Origin: Holosporaceae bacterium
Lineage (GTDB): Bacteria > Pseudomonadota > Alphaproteobacteria > UBA7879 > UBA5542
Length of the DNA: 64,000 nt
NCBI GenBank assembly: GCA_022646525.1
Contig: CP060261.1
Location: forward strand, 310,001-374,000
Direction of reading: 5' to 3'
Positions 1 through 11,572 of this stretch are shown here, piece after piece (the first letter of the stretch is position 1; every line of letters starts with the position of its first letter). The notes beneath the pieces were generated by a model, which did not search any database, was not told the DNA's origin, and saw only the letters and a program-made list of their open reading frames with translations. The position numbers and the translations under genes are program-made.

Positions 1-2
1 TT

Positions 3-1250
3 GATGGAAGTTTTTCTGCTTGGAATGGCGAACAGGGCGCAATTTTCAAAGCATACAGCCTTGTTGATCAAGACGAAATGAAAGATTACTTTGCCAACCA
101 AAGCGCACGCATTCTGACTATGGTCATTAATAATGCGGAACCTATCATTGAAGTGATGAAAGCAGATTTGTTCGATCTTGATATTGATCAAGTAAAACTG
201 ATTAGTCGCTGGCACAACCTGGTTGAACAAGCAATCGCTTACAAAAAGAAAAAGGTAAGTGGTTCTATGAAGTCTCTTGAAAAATTCATGGAAAAGGAAG
301 GCAATGAAATCACTTATGAAGCCTGCTTTACTTCTCTAGATCCAAACTCTTTTGACAAACCTTCAAGCGATTACTTCACCAATAAAAAACATGAGCTGAT
401 GAAAGGCATGTACAAACGTTGCCAAGAAATTGCTGCAGAAAAAGGGGCGGCACAGTATAAAAAAGTACAAAATATTTTCAACACGTACATTGCAAATACA
501 TTCCCTTCATGGCCCAAAGTGCCACGCACTCCTCAAATTGAAGCAGAAGTATCTTGGCCTGTTTTGCAAGACCTGTTTGAAGCCTTGAAAAAGCTAACCC
601 CAGGTGTGCGTGCCGCCATAAAAAACACCAGTAAATACAACCAAAGCTGGAAAGAAGTTGAAATGTTCTTAACGCAGTTAGATGCTACACAAGAATTTTT
701 TCGAAACCTATTTTGCACCTATTAAAAAGATGGTGATCCAGGCCTTTCTTTCACAGTTAAGTTTAGAGAAAACCGCGTGAAAGAGTCCTTTGGTAATCAG
801 GTTGTTGATTGGGCCATTATTTTTGGCGATCAATCTGTAAGTACACGTCAAAATGGTTGGGGTGCCGGTAATGGGCGCTGGAAGATGAGTGCACCCTTAT
901 CTTTTGGATTCCAATGGAATGTTTCTTCTCAACTATGGCCACTCACACGAAGCAGCACACCTTCTCTGGTCAAAGTGGATGATCGATCTCTCTTTGTTTA
1001 TGAAGGAATATGGAGCATCTTGCGCGCGATGATGATACATATGGCTTCTGTCGAAGAAGGGCGGCCACTGAATAATGACGTACTTCTTGGATTCGATATT
1101 CCGTTTGGCCCTAATCAAAATGGCCCCCCTACAGCACAAGCAAAACTGTACTTGAAACTGACACCAAAAACAGCCAAAGGACAAACCGGTAACAGCTTTA
1201 AAATACCGAAATTCCCTGTCCGTGCACCTGACTTAAAAGAGGTGATGTAA
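3..1250 (+). pseudogene. tssM: TssM (IcmF) C-terminal part, type VI secretion, frameshifted
   Basis: TssM is the inner-membrane protein of the T6SS TssJLM complex that anchors the sheath baseplate. The gene is cut by the left edge and reads from base 3 without a start. The first part (to 725) is the helical region before the C-terminal domain. The part from about 777 is the IcmF_C beta-rich domain, with SFGFQWNVSSQLWPLTRSS and a proline-rich end. The two parts share one frame but are separated by a TAA. Reading across it requires one indel in the T6 run at 696-701 and a compensating one in the A5 run at 724-728, giving FETYFAPIKK then DGDPGLSFTVKF. Its TAA overlaps the ATG of tssA. The family call is good; real breakage versus sequencing error is open. 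Confidence 0.82.
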
Positions 1251-2425
1251 TGGATGATCAAGTATTTCAAAATCTTGACCAGTTCTTGGCACCTATTCCT
1301 GGAAAAAATCCAGCAGGAAAAGATATGAAATACGAAGATGTTTATGATCAAATTAAAGAAGCATCGCGTGAAGACTTAGATTTGCCTCAAGGGGTGTGGG
1401 TACAAGATTTAAAGTCAGCCGACTGGAAATCAGTTGAGAAACTATGTGTTACTGTTTTAACAACACAGTCAAAAGATCTTCAAGTTACTGCGTGGATGTT
1501 AGAAGCTTGGCTATCGCTGTATCACATGAAAGGGATTGCAGCAGGATTTAATCTTTTATCACAACTCTCAGAAAATTTCTGGGACACTGCGTTCCCTCTT
1601 TTTACCCTAGAAGACCCAGAGTATCGGTCCAGCCCCTACAACTGGATCAACGAAAAGCTTGCCGATCGGTTCCATAAGGTTCAAGTGACCTATCCAGACA
1701 CCCAAGATTTAAAATCTTATTCCTACGGCGCCTATGTTGATATTCATAAAGATGGTGGGGTGCGCATCACCAAACAAGAAGAAGAAAAAGATAAAGAAAG
1801 AAACCCACAGCAATTTAAAAAAAGTATTGAAGCCACAAAAGATGATTTCTACATTGCCCTACAAAAAGAAGGAGAATCTGCCCTTTCCTACATCAAAAAA
1901 TTGCAAGCATTTTTGGACAGCAAAATACCTGAGGACGGTCCCTCTCTTTATCATGCACAAGAAAAAATCCAGGAAATTATTAATTTTGCACAAAACGTTC
2001 TTGGAGAGCGCAAAGGAAACGCAAACAATCCAGAGATAAACCTTGTATCTGAACTAGGCAATAACGAAAAAGATCCGTCAAAAGAAGCAGCGGTCGCAGC
2101 CCCAACAACATCTACAACAGAAGTACACATCGATACTGTTATGAACAGCCGTTCAGAAGCCTATGCTTTAATTGAAAAAGCTGCCAATTATCTTGAGAAG
2201 CTTGATCCACACAGCCCCTCTCCACACTTAATTAAACGTGCCATCAAGTGGGGCAATTTAAATCTTCATCAACTGCTTGGTGAAATGGTGAAGAATCCGG
2301 CATCTCTTGAAGAACTGCGACATTTATTAGGCATTCCCCCTGAATCAGAAGCGCCTGCTGCTGATACGACTGAAGGTGGGGATGGTGATAACACACCGCC
2401 CCCTGAAAACTCTGAAACATCATAA
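1250..2425 (+). CDS. tssA: TssA (ImpA family) type VI secretion protein
   Basis: TssA caps the growing T6SS sheath or joins the baseplate. The 391-residue protein has the ImpA N-terminal domain in roughly residues 1-230. Visible landmarks are PIPGKNPAGKDMKYEDVYDQI, SADWKSVEKLC and a tryptophan-rich stretch around ENFWDTAFPLF. A low-complexity linker rich in Ala, Thr and Pro precedes a helical segment (SRSEAYALIEKAANYLEKLD). A short acidic tail ends NTPPPENSETS. The start overlaps the tssM stop as TAATG, so the two are translationally coupled. The C-terminus matches the common 'RSEAYRLLEKVADYL' form of TssA proteins, so the gene looks complete. No other T6SS gene follows; the rest of the cluster should lie to the left of the window. 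Confidence 0.85.
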   Translation: MDDQVFQNLDQFLAPIPGKNPAGKDMKYEDVYDQIKEASREDLDLPQGVWVQDLKSADWKSVEKLCVTVLTTQSKDLQVTAWMLEAWLSLYHMKGIAAGFNLLSQLSENFWDTAFPLFTLEDPEYRSSPYNWINEKLADRFHKVQVTYPDTQDLKSYSYGAYVDIHKDGGVRITKQEEEKDKERNPQQFKKSIEATKDDFYIALQKEGESALSYIKKLQAFLDSKIPEDGPSLYHAQEKIQEIINFAQNVLGERKGNANNPEINLVSELGNNEKDPSKEAAVAAPTTSTTEVHIDTVMNSRSEAYALIEKAANYLEKLDPHSPSPHLIKRAIKWGNLNLHQLLGEMVKNPASLEELRHLLGIPPESEAPAADTTEGGDGDNTPPPENSETS

Positions 2426-2470
2426 CATCTAACAATTGCACTCCTAGTCTGTTCCGCGTATGGTGTTGTC

Positions 2471-3568
2471 ATGAAATTTTACCGTTACATTTTTCTTCTC
2501 TTCATAGGGACAGTTCTTTTTTCAAATAAAGCCTGTGCTGAAGAAGAAAAAGTGCTTTATTTATATTATTGGGCCAATAGTATTGATGACAAAGTCATTA
2601 CCCAATTTGAAAAAGAAACAGGTATTAAAGTTCATCGAGATTATTATGATACAGAAGAAGTTCTTGAATCTAAACTTCTCTCTGGCACAAATCTCTATGA
2701 TGTGGTGATGCCGTCCGCATCTCCCTATTATGCTCGCGAAGTAGCCCTTAATGTTTATCGCCCCATCGATAAAAGCCTACTGCCCAATTGGCATCTTCTT
2801 AGCCCCATGATCTTAAAACCCCTTGCACAAATAGATCCACAAAACAAATTTGGAGCGCCCTATTCTTGGGGAACAACGGGATTTGTTTATGATAAAGACA
2901 TTGTAAAAATATCTCAAAGCTTTGATCTTCAGACTTTGGCTACTATTTTAAACCCAGAAAAAATACAACAGTATGCTAATTGTGGCATTATGCTTCTTGA
3001 TAATCCTCAAGATATGTTCGAAGCCGTATCGGTGTTTTTAGGATACGATCAAGGCTCTAAAAATGAAGAAAAAATTCGTGCGTTCGAGTCAAAAATTCAA
3101 AACATACGGCCACATGTAAAAGCATTTTCTTCGAATGCCGACAAAATGATTAGCAGCCTCATTTTAGGCGAAACATGTATTGTACAGATGTGGTCTGGTG
3201 AAGCTTTGCGTGCCATTGAAATTGCCAAAAAAACAGGAAAAGATTTGGGCTTTGCCCTACCAAAAGAGCATGTAGGTGCATGGTGTGATTTATTCGCCAT
3301 TCCTAAAAATGCACGGTACCCCAAAAATGCCCATAAATTTATTAATTTTATGATGCGCACCGATATTGCAGCCATGAACACAAAGGCGACACGCATGGCC
3401 TCTGCCAACTTTAATTCAAAAAAACTGTTGCCTTTAGCGCTGCAAAAAAATAAAGTCTTATTTCCTGATCACACCATATTAGATAAGTTGAAATTGTCAC
3501 AAGCGCTTCCCTTGAAACTTGAAAGAAAATTGATACGCTTGTGGTCAAATATAAAAGCTAATCGTTAG
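2471..3568 (+). CDS. Spermidine/putrescine-binding periplasmic protein (PotD/PotF family)
   Basis: Periplasmic solute-binding protein of a polyamine ABC transporter, 365 residues. Residues 1-23 are a signal peptide ending SNKACA before EEEKVLYLYYWANSID. The typical PotD/PotF landmarks follow: a YYWANSIDD start strand, F-E-K-E-T-G-I-K-V, YDVVMPSASPYYARE, and PYSWGTTGFVYD, which lines the ligand cleft. The C-terminal lobe holds MWSGEALRA and FAIPKNARYPKNAHKFINFMM. No potABC permease or ATPase gene lies nearby, so its partners are elsewhere or lost. It follows tssA by 45 bases and may share its transcript. Whether the ligand is putrescine or spermidine cannot be decided from what is visible. Confidence 0.85.
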   Translation: MKFYRYIFLLFIGTVLFSNKACAEEEKVLYLYYWANSIDDKVITQFEKETGIKVHRDYYDTEEVLESKLLSGTNLYDVVMPSASPYYAREVALNVYRPIDKSLLPNWHLLSPMILKPLAQIDPQNKFGAPYSWGTTGFVYDKDIVKISQSFDLQTLATILNPEKIQQYANCGIMLLDNPQDMFEAVSVFLGYDQGSKNEEKIRAFESKIQNIRPHVKAFSSNADKMISSLILGETCIVQMWSGEALRAIEIAKKTGKDLGFALPKEHVGAWCDLFAIPKNARYPKNAHKFINFMMRTDIAAMNTKATRMASANFNSKKLLPLALQKNKVLFPDHTILDKLKLSQALPLKLERKLIRLWSNIKANR

Positions 3569-3575
3569 GATTTTT

Positions 3576-4026
3576 ATGAAGTTTATTTTTACTATTTTCC
3601 CGCTTTTTTTTCTGCTTGTAGGCTGTGGGTCTATGAAAGAAAAGATTGGTCTTCTCCACCATACCCCCAATGAGTTTGAAACCACCAAAAACCCACCTCT
3701 TGAAGTGCCTAAAAATTTATCAGTTAAACACCCTGATCATTTAAAAACCAAAACGAAAAGAAACTCCGGCCGAGCGCGCGCAGGAAATATTAAAAATCGG
3801 TAAGCCTAAAACCAACAAAGGGGGCGACCTATCTGAAAAAAATCTCTTAAAAGAAAATTAAAGCCCAAAAAAGAGACACAAAAATTCGTGAAAAAGTAGA
3901 TACAAAACCAAAGAAGAAACCTTTCATGACAAGATCCAAAGCACGCTTGTATTCTGGAAAAAAGCCTAAAAAGGCACAGTAATTGATCCCCATGAAGAGA
4001 AGAAAAAACTTCAAAAAGAAGCATAG
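3576..4026 (+). pseudogene. DUF3035-family outer-membrane lipoprotein, frameshifted
   Basis: Small lipoprotein typical of Alphaproteobacteria. It begins with a lipobox signal (MKFIFTIFPLFFLLVGCGS, Cys at residue 17). The hallmark region follows: PNEFETTKNPPLEVPKNLSV matches the 'PDEF.v....PL..PP.f.L' core of DUF3035. The first frame stops at 3803. The rest is recovered in other frames: RAQEILKIGKPKTNKGGD, then FHDKIQSTLVFWKK and GTVIDPHEEKKKLQKEA ending TAG at 4026. The GTVIDP motif is characteristic of the family's C-terminus. At least two indels plus one in-frame stop near 3972 are needed, so this may be genuinely decaying. It starts 8 bases after the potF-like gene. Confidence 0.7.
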
Positions 4027-4034
4027 GTAAAGTT

Positions 4035-5349
4035 ATGTATTTTCATCAAGAAATTCGTGGATGCCTTAAGAAAACCGTCCAAAGCGAGGGCCTTAAAGAA
4101 GACTTTATGGCATCCATTCTTCCAAAACTTAAAAAACACATCAAGACTTAAAAAAAGCGCACGCAAGCAATGCACTCCCTCTCCTAAAAATACCTTATCT
4201 TAAAGAGGATATTGTGGCATAAAGACCTTGCACTTAGAATTCAAGATGATTTTTCAGACGTAGTCGTGTTAGGAACCGGGGGGTCTAGCTTAGGTGGGCA
4301 AGCACTCGCAGCCCTGGCACCAAAAAAAAAAAAAGCAAGAAATCGCCTTCACTTTTTTGAGACAACATTGACCCCAAAACCTATACTAGTTGCATCAAAG
4401 ATCTCAACCTTCAAGAAACATTTTTCATTGTTATTTCAAAGTCTGGCAATACAGCAGAAACGCTCATTCAATTTTTATCTACCCTTGAAAATGTGAAAAA
4501 AAAGAAATTGATGCCAGTTCAATTCAGAACCATTTTGTTGTCATTACTGAAAATAAAAAATCATCCCTACGTCAGTTAGCAAATCATTATAAAATTCCTA
4601 TCATTGACCACCCGCCAAAACTAGGCGGGCGCTTTTCTGTTTTCTCGGTTGTTGGGCTTTTGCCGGCGATGATTGTTGGGCTCGATCCTTTTGAAATTCG
4701 AGAAGGCGCAACACGCATTCTTGACCGTCTCCTTTCCATCGACAATATCGAAAACTTTTCCCCTGCCATTGGCGCCGGGCTTTCTTATCTTCTGGAAAAA
4801 GAAAAAGGAAAAACGATTTCTGTCATGATGCCTTACATAGATGAACTGAATCAGTTTAGTTTTTGGTATCGACAACTGTGGGCTGAAAGCTTAGGAAAAA
4901 AAGGAAAAGGAACAACACCCGTTAATGCCTTAGGCGCTGTCGATCAACACAGCCAACTTCAGCTGTATCTTGATGGGCCAAAAGACAAATTTTATACGGT
5001 TATTGTCTCTTCTATGGAAAACAAAGGCGCCCCTTTAACCGAACCATTTCATAAAATTGAAAACAGTGTGAAGTATCTAGAAGGGGCTGCGATTGGTGAT
5101 CTAATGGAGGCCGAACAACGCGCCACCATCGATACACTTATTAAAAATAAACGCCCCACACGCGTGATTGAAATTCCAGATCTTACCCCTGATTTTATGG
5201 GCATGCTGATGATGCACTTTATGCTTGAAACCATTTTCATGGCAGGTCTTTACGGTGTTGATCCATTCGATCAACCCGCCGTTGAAGAAGGAAAAGTGCT
5301 TGCCCGGCAATATCTTGCTAAAACACTTAAAGAACGGCTTCATGGATAG
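4035..5349 (+). pseudogene. pgi: Glucose-6-phosphate isomerase, multiply frameshifted
   Basis: Pgi interconverts glucose-6-phosphate and fructose-6-phosphate. The gene starts MYFHQEIRGCLKKTV at 4035 and is broken early (stop near 4149). It resumes with DVVVLGTGGSSLGGQAL, the sugar-phosphate-binding motif, and is broken again after an A13 run at 4322-4334. FFIVISKSGNTAETLIQFL is readable in another frame around 4420-4490. From about 4520 to the end it is open: GGRFSVFSVVGLLPAMI, then YIDELNQFSFWYRQLWAESLGK, a Pgi signature. The TAG lies 8 bases inside mutL. At least four indels make a pseudogene plausible, although the 3' half is perfectly conserved in style, which argues for recent damage or base-calling errors. 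Confidence 0.8.
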
Positions 5350-7138
5350 TTTTAAATCAATTCAACGCCTACCTTCCAACCTGATCAATCAAATCGCCGC
5401 AGGTGAAGTTGTTGAACGACCTTCATCTGTTGTAAAAGAACTTGCAGAAAACGCCCTTGATGCAGGGGCAACAGTGATCGAAGTGACGCTAAGAGAAGGA
5501 GGAAAAACCTACATCTCTGTCACAGATAATGGGCACGGCATGACGAAAGAAAACTTAAGCCTGTCTGTCGAGCGTCATGCAACATCGAAACTGCCTGATC
5601 AAGATCTTTTTAAAATCCAAACACTGGGTTTTCGAGGAGAAGCCCTCCCTTCCATTGGGGCGATTAGTCGCGTTTCCATCACAACAAAAACAGAGGAAGA
5701 TGACACAGGGTGGCGCCTTGCTGTCGAAGCGGGCAAAATAGTAGCGCCACAACCAGTCCCCTATCAAACAGGCACAAAAATAGAAGTCTCTGATCTTTTT
5801 TTTGCTGTACCCGCCCGCCTAAAATTTTTAAAAACAGCGCGCACTGAAACACAACACGTGACCGATGTTTTAAACCGTTTAGCCTTATCTGCACCACACG
5901 TCACATTTCGCCTTGTTGCAGATCAAAAGGAAGTTTTTTCTTATGCGCCCGTATTAGAAAAAGAAAAACTAGAACGTGTGCATGATGTTTTAGGCCACGA
6001 CTTTAAAGAAAACGCCTTGCTTGTTGAAAAAGAGCGCGACGGCTACCGCTTAGAAGGATATATCAGTCTGCCTACGTTAAATCGCAGCAACGCCCATCTT
6101 CAATATTTGTTCGTGAACGGCCGCCCTGTGAAAGACCGCCTTTTATTTAGTGCTGTGCGCGCGGCCTATCATGATTTTCTTGCTCACGATCGCCACCCCC
6201 TTCTTTGTCTTTATTTGACAGTGCCCCCACGGCTTATTGATGTAAACGTGCACCCGGCAAAAACAGAGGTGCGTTTTCAAGATACCCAGTTCGTTAGAAA
6301 CTTGATGGTCAGCACACTGAAAGAATCACTGCAAAAAATGGGACACCATGCGTCATCAACTGTAGCCGCTGAAACGTTAAATGCTTTTCAAACATACGCG
6401 ACACCCTCTTTTCCAAGGTCCTCTACGACCCAAGGCACACAATCCACTTTTTCTTCCTATTTTTCACCACAAAAAAGAGAAATGGCCCCCTCTCTTTCCA
6501 CAACAGCTGTGGGTGTGTGTGAAGCCGTGCCGCAAACCACACAAGAAATAAAAGAGCATTATCCCTTAGGAGCGGCAACAGCGCATCTTCATGAAAATTA
6601 TATTGTAGCCCAAACAGAAGATGGCCTTGTCATTGTTGATCAACATGCCGCCCATGAACGCATTGTATATGAAAAAATGAAGAAAGATTTGGCCACCCAA
6701 CAAATCAAACGCCAAGTCTTGCTGATTCCTGAAACCATCGATTTACCCGAAGACGAATTTCACGCTCTTATCCAAAGCGTGGAAGAGCTATCTCGTTTTG
6801 GACTTATCCTCGAATCATTTGGAAAATCCACACTTATTGTGCGGGAAGTGCCTGCTATTTTAGGGCATGCAGATATAAAATCTCTTATTAAAGACATGGC
6901 CGAAGTTTTTCAGGCCGGCGATAAAAGTTTAAAAATAGAAGAAAAAATTAATGAAATCTGTGCCACCATGGCCTGTCATGGCAGTGTGCGCTCGGGCCGG
7001 CGACTTAGCCTTTCTGAAATGAATGATTTATTGCGTGAAATGGAAGAAACCCCCCATGCAGGGCAGTGTAATCACGGTCGACCCACTTATGTTGAATTAA
7101 AGTTAAAAGATATAGAAAAACTTTTTGGCCGGCGATAG
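5342..7138 (+). CDS. mutL: DNA mismatch repair protein MutL
   Basis: MutL couples MutS mismatch recognition to strand incision. I place the start at ATG 5342 (MDSFKSIQRLPSNLINQIAAGE), overlapping the pgi stop, because family homology begins there; this gives 598 residues. The GHKL ATPase motifs are present: ENALDAGA, DNGHGM, TSKLPD and GFRGEALPSIGAIS. The C-terminal domain has DQHAAHERIVYE, ACHGSVRSGR and CNHGRPT, the zinc-binding endonuclease motifs absent from E. coli MutL, so the protein should nick DNA itself. The Ser/Thr-rich linker lies near residues 340-400. mutS is also in this window (60383-62923), so mismatch repair is represented by both partners. Confidence 0.95.
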   Translation: MDSFKSIQRLPSNLINQIAAGEVVERPSSVVKELAENALDAGATVIEVTLREGGKTYISVTDNGHGMTKENLSLSVERHATSKLPDQDLFKIQTLGFRGEALPSIGAISRVSITTKTEEDDTGWRLAVEAGKIVAPQPVPYQTGTKIEVSDLFFAVPARLKFLKTARTETQHVTDVLNRLALSAPHVTFRLVADQKEVFSYAPVLEKEKLERVHDVLGHDFKENALLVEKERDGYRLEGYISLPTLNRSNAHLQYLFVNGRPVKDRLLFSAVRAAYHDFLAHDRHPLLCLYLTVPPRLIDVNVHPAKTEVRFQDTQFVRNLMVSTLKESLQKMGHHASSTVAAETLNAFQTYATPSFPRSSTTQGTQSTFSSYFSPQKREMAPSLSTTAVGVCEAVPQTTQEIKEHYPLGAATAHLHENYIVAQTEDGLVIVDQHAAHERIVYEKMKKDLATQQIKRQVLLIPETIDLPEDEFHALIQSVEELSRFGLILESFGKSTLIVREVPAILGHADIKSLIKDMAEVFQAGDKSLKIEEKINEICATMACHGSVRSGRRLSLSEMNDLLREMEETPHAGQCNHGRPTYVELKLKDIEKLFGRR

Positions 7139-7156
7139 GTTTGCTACTATCAAACT

Positions 7157-7787
7157 ATGATACCCAAGCACGGCACAAACTATCATCTACCCCCCAAAAA
7201 AATCAGCGATCGCTTGATACGGTCTTTCATTAAATTTTTGCGCTTCTTTGCCGATCTATTTTTTAAAAATCGATATGCCCACCGTGCGGTGTTTATTGAA
7301 ACCATTGCGGCGATTCCTGGCATGGTAGGCGGCGCCCTTTTACATTTTAAATGTCTGCGCAAAATTAAAGACGACGCAGGATGGATTCAAACCCTTTTAG
7401 ACGAAGCAGAAAATGAACGAATGCATTTGATGACTTTTGTTCAAATTGCCAAGCCAACTTGGCTTGAATGCGTGCTGATTTATCTGGCACAGTTTGGCTT
7501 CGTTCTTTTTATACAATGCTATACGTTTGTTCTTCTAGCCTTGCACACCGATTTGTGGGCTATTTAGAAGAAGAAGCCATTCAAAGTTACACCGACTACA
7601 TCAAACATATTGATACGGGCGCCATTCCAAATGGGCCTGCACCCCCATCGGTATTCAGTATTGGCAACTTAAGAAGAATGCCACATTGCGCGACCTTGTT
7701 GTTGCCGTTCGAGAAGACGAATGCCATCACCGTGACGTCAACCATCACCTTTCAAACCTGATCCGAAAGAAAAAATTTAAAATATAA
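7157..7787 (+). pseudogene. Alternative oxidase (AOX), di-iron ubiquinol oxidase, two frameshifts
   Basis: AOX oxidises ubiquinol with oxygen without pumping protons and is insensitive to cyanide. The N-terminal frame gives RFFADLFFKNRYAHRAVF, then ETIAAIPGMVGG and LLDEAENERMHLMTF. These hold diiron ligands Glu48, Glu87 and His90. A shift near 7540 leads into HRFVGYLEEEAIQSYTDYI, with the third glutamate in EEEA. A second shift in the C5 run near 7642 leads into IQYWQLKKNATLRDLVVAV and REDECHHRDVNHH, supplying the last Glu and His. All six canonical ligands are thus encoded, in three frames. Read through, the protein has about 210 residues and ends RKKKFKI. AOX is patchy in bacteria. Ferritin-like COQ7 is the main alternative, but the ENERMH and DE..HR motifs favour AOX. 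Confidence 0.82.
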
Positions 7788-7805
7788 ATTAAATAAAAAA
7801 TAATA

Positions 7806-8713
7806 ATGATAAAAATAAATATAAATAATTTACTCTTTTTATTTCTTTTTTTTTTGTATCGCTGCCCATGTTTGCAGCCAACACTGAAGAAATGCAACCA
7901 CCCCAACATTTTGTTCGAAAGGGGGAAGAAGCTTCTCCCCAAGAAACAGAGGCGCGTAAAGCAACAGGCTTATTTCTTTATGAATTTCTGCAACGTCTAA
8001 ATGCAAACAACGACATGCCTGTTGAAGGCGCGCACCTTATTGCTGCACCCACATGGGAATGGGTTCAAGATACAGACAAAAAAAACCCACGCTATCTTTT
8101 GCCAAAAGTTGATTGCAATCTAGAAAACGCCCTTGAAGAAATTCTTAAAGGGGGGCACCATTTTGACTGCACCCAAGCCCGTGTTTTTACATTGTTAGGT
8201 GTTACACGTTATTTATTAGGCAACCATTCAAGCTTAATTGTTGAATCATCTTTTCTTGAAAGAAAGCTGAAAGAAGCACCCCCAGAAAGCACCTCCATGA
8301 AAACTCTTGCTGACTTTAGGCTCTATCTTGGTTTCCAAGGATATTTTCATGAAGCAGGTGCTATCACACCCGAAACCCTTGCTGTTGGCGATGTGTTTTA
8401 TGTATCTGGACACCCAGATTATGTTAAACGGCACGGCCCGTATGCCCTTTTACGTGGTATTCACTGTGTCTGCGTTGGTTTTGATAAAGAAAATCAACCC
8501 TTGCTTATGGGATACGATCCTCTCTTTAAAGCAAAAGGGCCACAAACGCTGAAAGAAGTACGTGTGTATCTTAGTCGTGCCTACATAGGTGAAACCAATA
8601 CGCACAATGATAACATCATCGAGGTTGCGAAAACGGTGAAAGCACAACCCCTTCAAAGGGGCACTGTGCTGAGTATAAAAATGTGTTGGCATCATGCGCA
8701 CAAACAGGCATGA
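7806..8713 (+). CDS. Exported protein of unknown function; signal peptide hidden by an indel
   Basis: I do not recognise a named family. The open frame from ATG 7868 gives 281 residues beginning MFAANTEEMQPPQH. Just upstream, ATG 7806 in another frame encodes MIKININNLLFLFLFF. Joining the two through the T10 run at 7846-7855 yields a full signal peptide ending VSLPMFA before ANTEE. The mature part has HFDCTQARVFTLLGVTRYLLG, where the Cys sits at the start of a helix. Later come GDVFYVSGHPDYVKRHGPY and GIHCVCVGFD. A Cys...His order of this kind resembles cysteine-peptidase or transglutaminase folds, but this is a visual impression only. It lies between AOX and recG and faces recG's 3' end. Confidence 0.6.
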
Positions 8714-8747
8714 ATTTCTGAGATTAAAACACCATTTATTTCTTGTT

Positions 8748-10801
<2,054 letters not shown>

Positions 10802-10842
10802 GAACTGTATAGTAAGAATATTTAAAGGGAATCACAAGAATG

Positions 10843-10871
10843 AAAAAACCCGCCTTTCGGCGGGCTTTTTT
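10843..10871 (-). terminator. Rho-independent terminator of rpsU
   Basis: A GC-rich hairpin (CCCGCC, loop TTTC, GGCGGG at 10849-10864) is flanked by an A6 run on its left. On the minus strand this is stem-loop followed by TTTTTT. It begins right at the rpsU stop codon (10870-10872), so the stem follows translation end immediately. The matching T7 run on the plus strand at 10865-10871 would also let it work in the other direction. Confidence 0.85.
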
Positions 10872-11082
10872 AAAATCCTTCGCGTTCCATGCGTTTGCGC
10901 AAAAGTTTTCTAAAACGGCGACCCGCTTCAGCTTTTTCTCGCACACGACGTTCTGAAGGCTTCTCAAAACTACGACGCATTTTCATTTCTCTGAAAACAC
11001 CTTCGCGCTGAAGCTTTTTCTTCAAAACACGCATAGCTTGTTCGAGATTATTCTCATGAACAGTAACTCGCAAAAAAATCAC
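10870..11082 (-). CDS. rpsU: Ribosomal protein bS21
   Basis: Small-subunit protein that helps 30S initiation complexes bind mRNA. It has 70 residues, the normal length, and is strongly basic. It starts MIFLRVTVHENNLEQAMRVL and continues KKKLQREGVFREMKMRRSFE, the standard S21 core. The C-terminus is an Arg/Lys-rich tail ending RKRMEREGF. The gene stands alone between ihfB and recG, with its own terminator directly after the stop codon. Confidence 0.95.
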   Translation of the reverse strand: MIFLRVTVHENNLEQAMRVLKKKLQREGVFREMKMRRSFEKPSERRVREKAEAGRRFRKLLRKRMEREGF

Positions 11083-11182
11083 TTCCTTTCTGGTTAGTGT
11101 TCTCTATATATAGTCGTTTTTTTGGAAAATTTCAAATAGGAAACAAGGGCCCAGCAATATTGTATCACCAGGCCCCCATTTG

Positions 11183-11470
11183 TTAACGGTGGTTGTGATT
11201 TAAATTATGCAATAATGGCTTGCCGGCACGGAAACATGGTACGTGGCGTGATCCAACCTGGATAGAGCGGCCATCTCTTGGGTCAATACCCAATCTTTCC
11301 TTTCTTTGTTTGACGGAAAATGCACCAAAGCCTCTTAGCTCTACACGCTTCCCTTTTTCAAGAGCATGTGAAATTTCTTCAAAAATAACGGCAACAATCT
11401 TCTCAACTTCACGCGGAGATGTCGTTGGCATTTTTTCAGCTAATCGTGCTGCAAGTTCTGATCTGGTCAT
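11183..11470 (-). CDS. ihfB: Integration host factor beta subunit / HU-family DNA-bending protein
   Basis: HU/IHF-family DNA-bending protein of 95 residues. It starts MTRSELAARLAEKMP and contains REVEKIVAVIFEEISHALEKG. The signature RVELRGFGAFSVKQRKER leads into the DNA-intercalating arm with GIDPRDGRSIQV. The MTRSELAARLAE opening and the spacing of the arm match IhfB better than HU. IHF architecture would predict a partner alpha subunit, which is not in this window. The upstream gap (11471-11572) holds a plausible AT-rich promoter region. Confidence 0.85.
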   Translation of the reverse strand: MTRSELAARLAEKMPTTSPREVEKIVAVIFEEISHALEKGKRVELRGFGAFSVKQRKERLGIDPRDGRSIQVGSRHVPCFRAGKPLLHNLNHNHR

Positions 11471-11572
11471 GTTATAACTCCCTCCATAACTTTTTTTGAT
11501 AACTAATGATGCACCTGTTTTTTTTTCATGTCAATAAAGGCGATATTTTTTATTCATTATATGTAAGTACTT

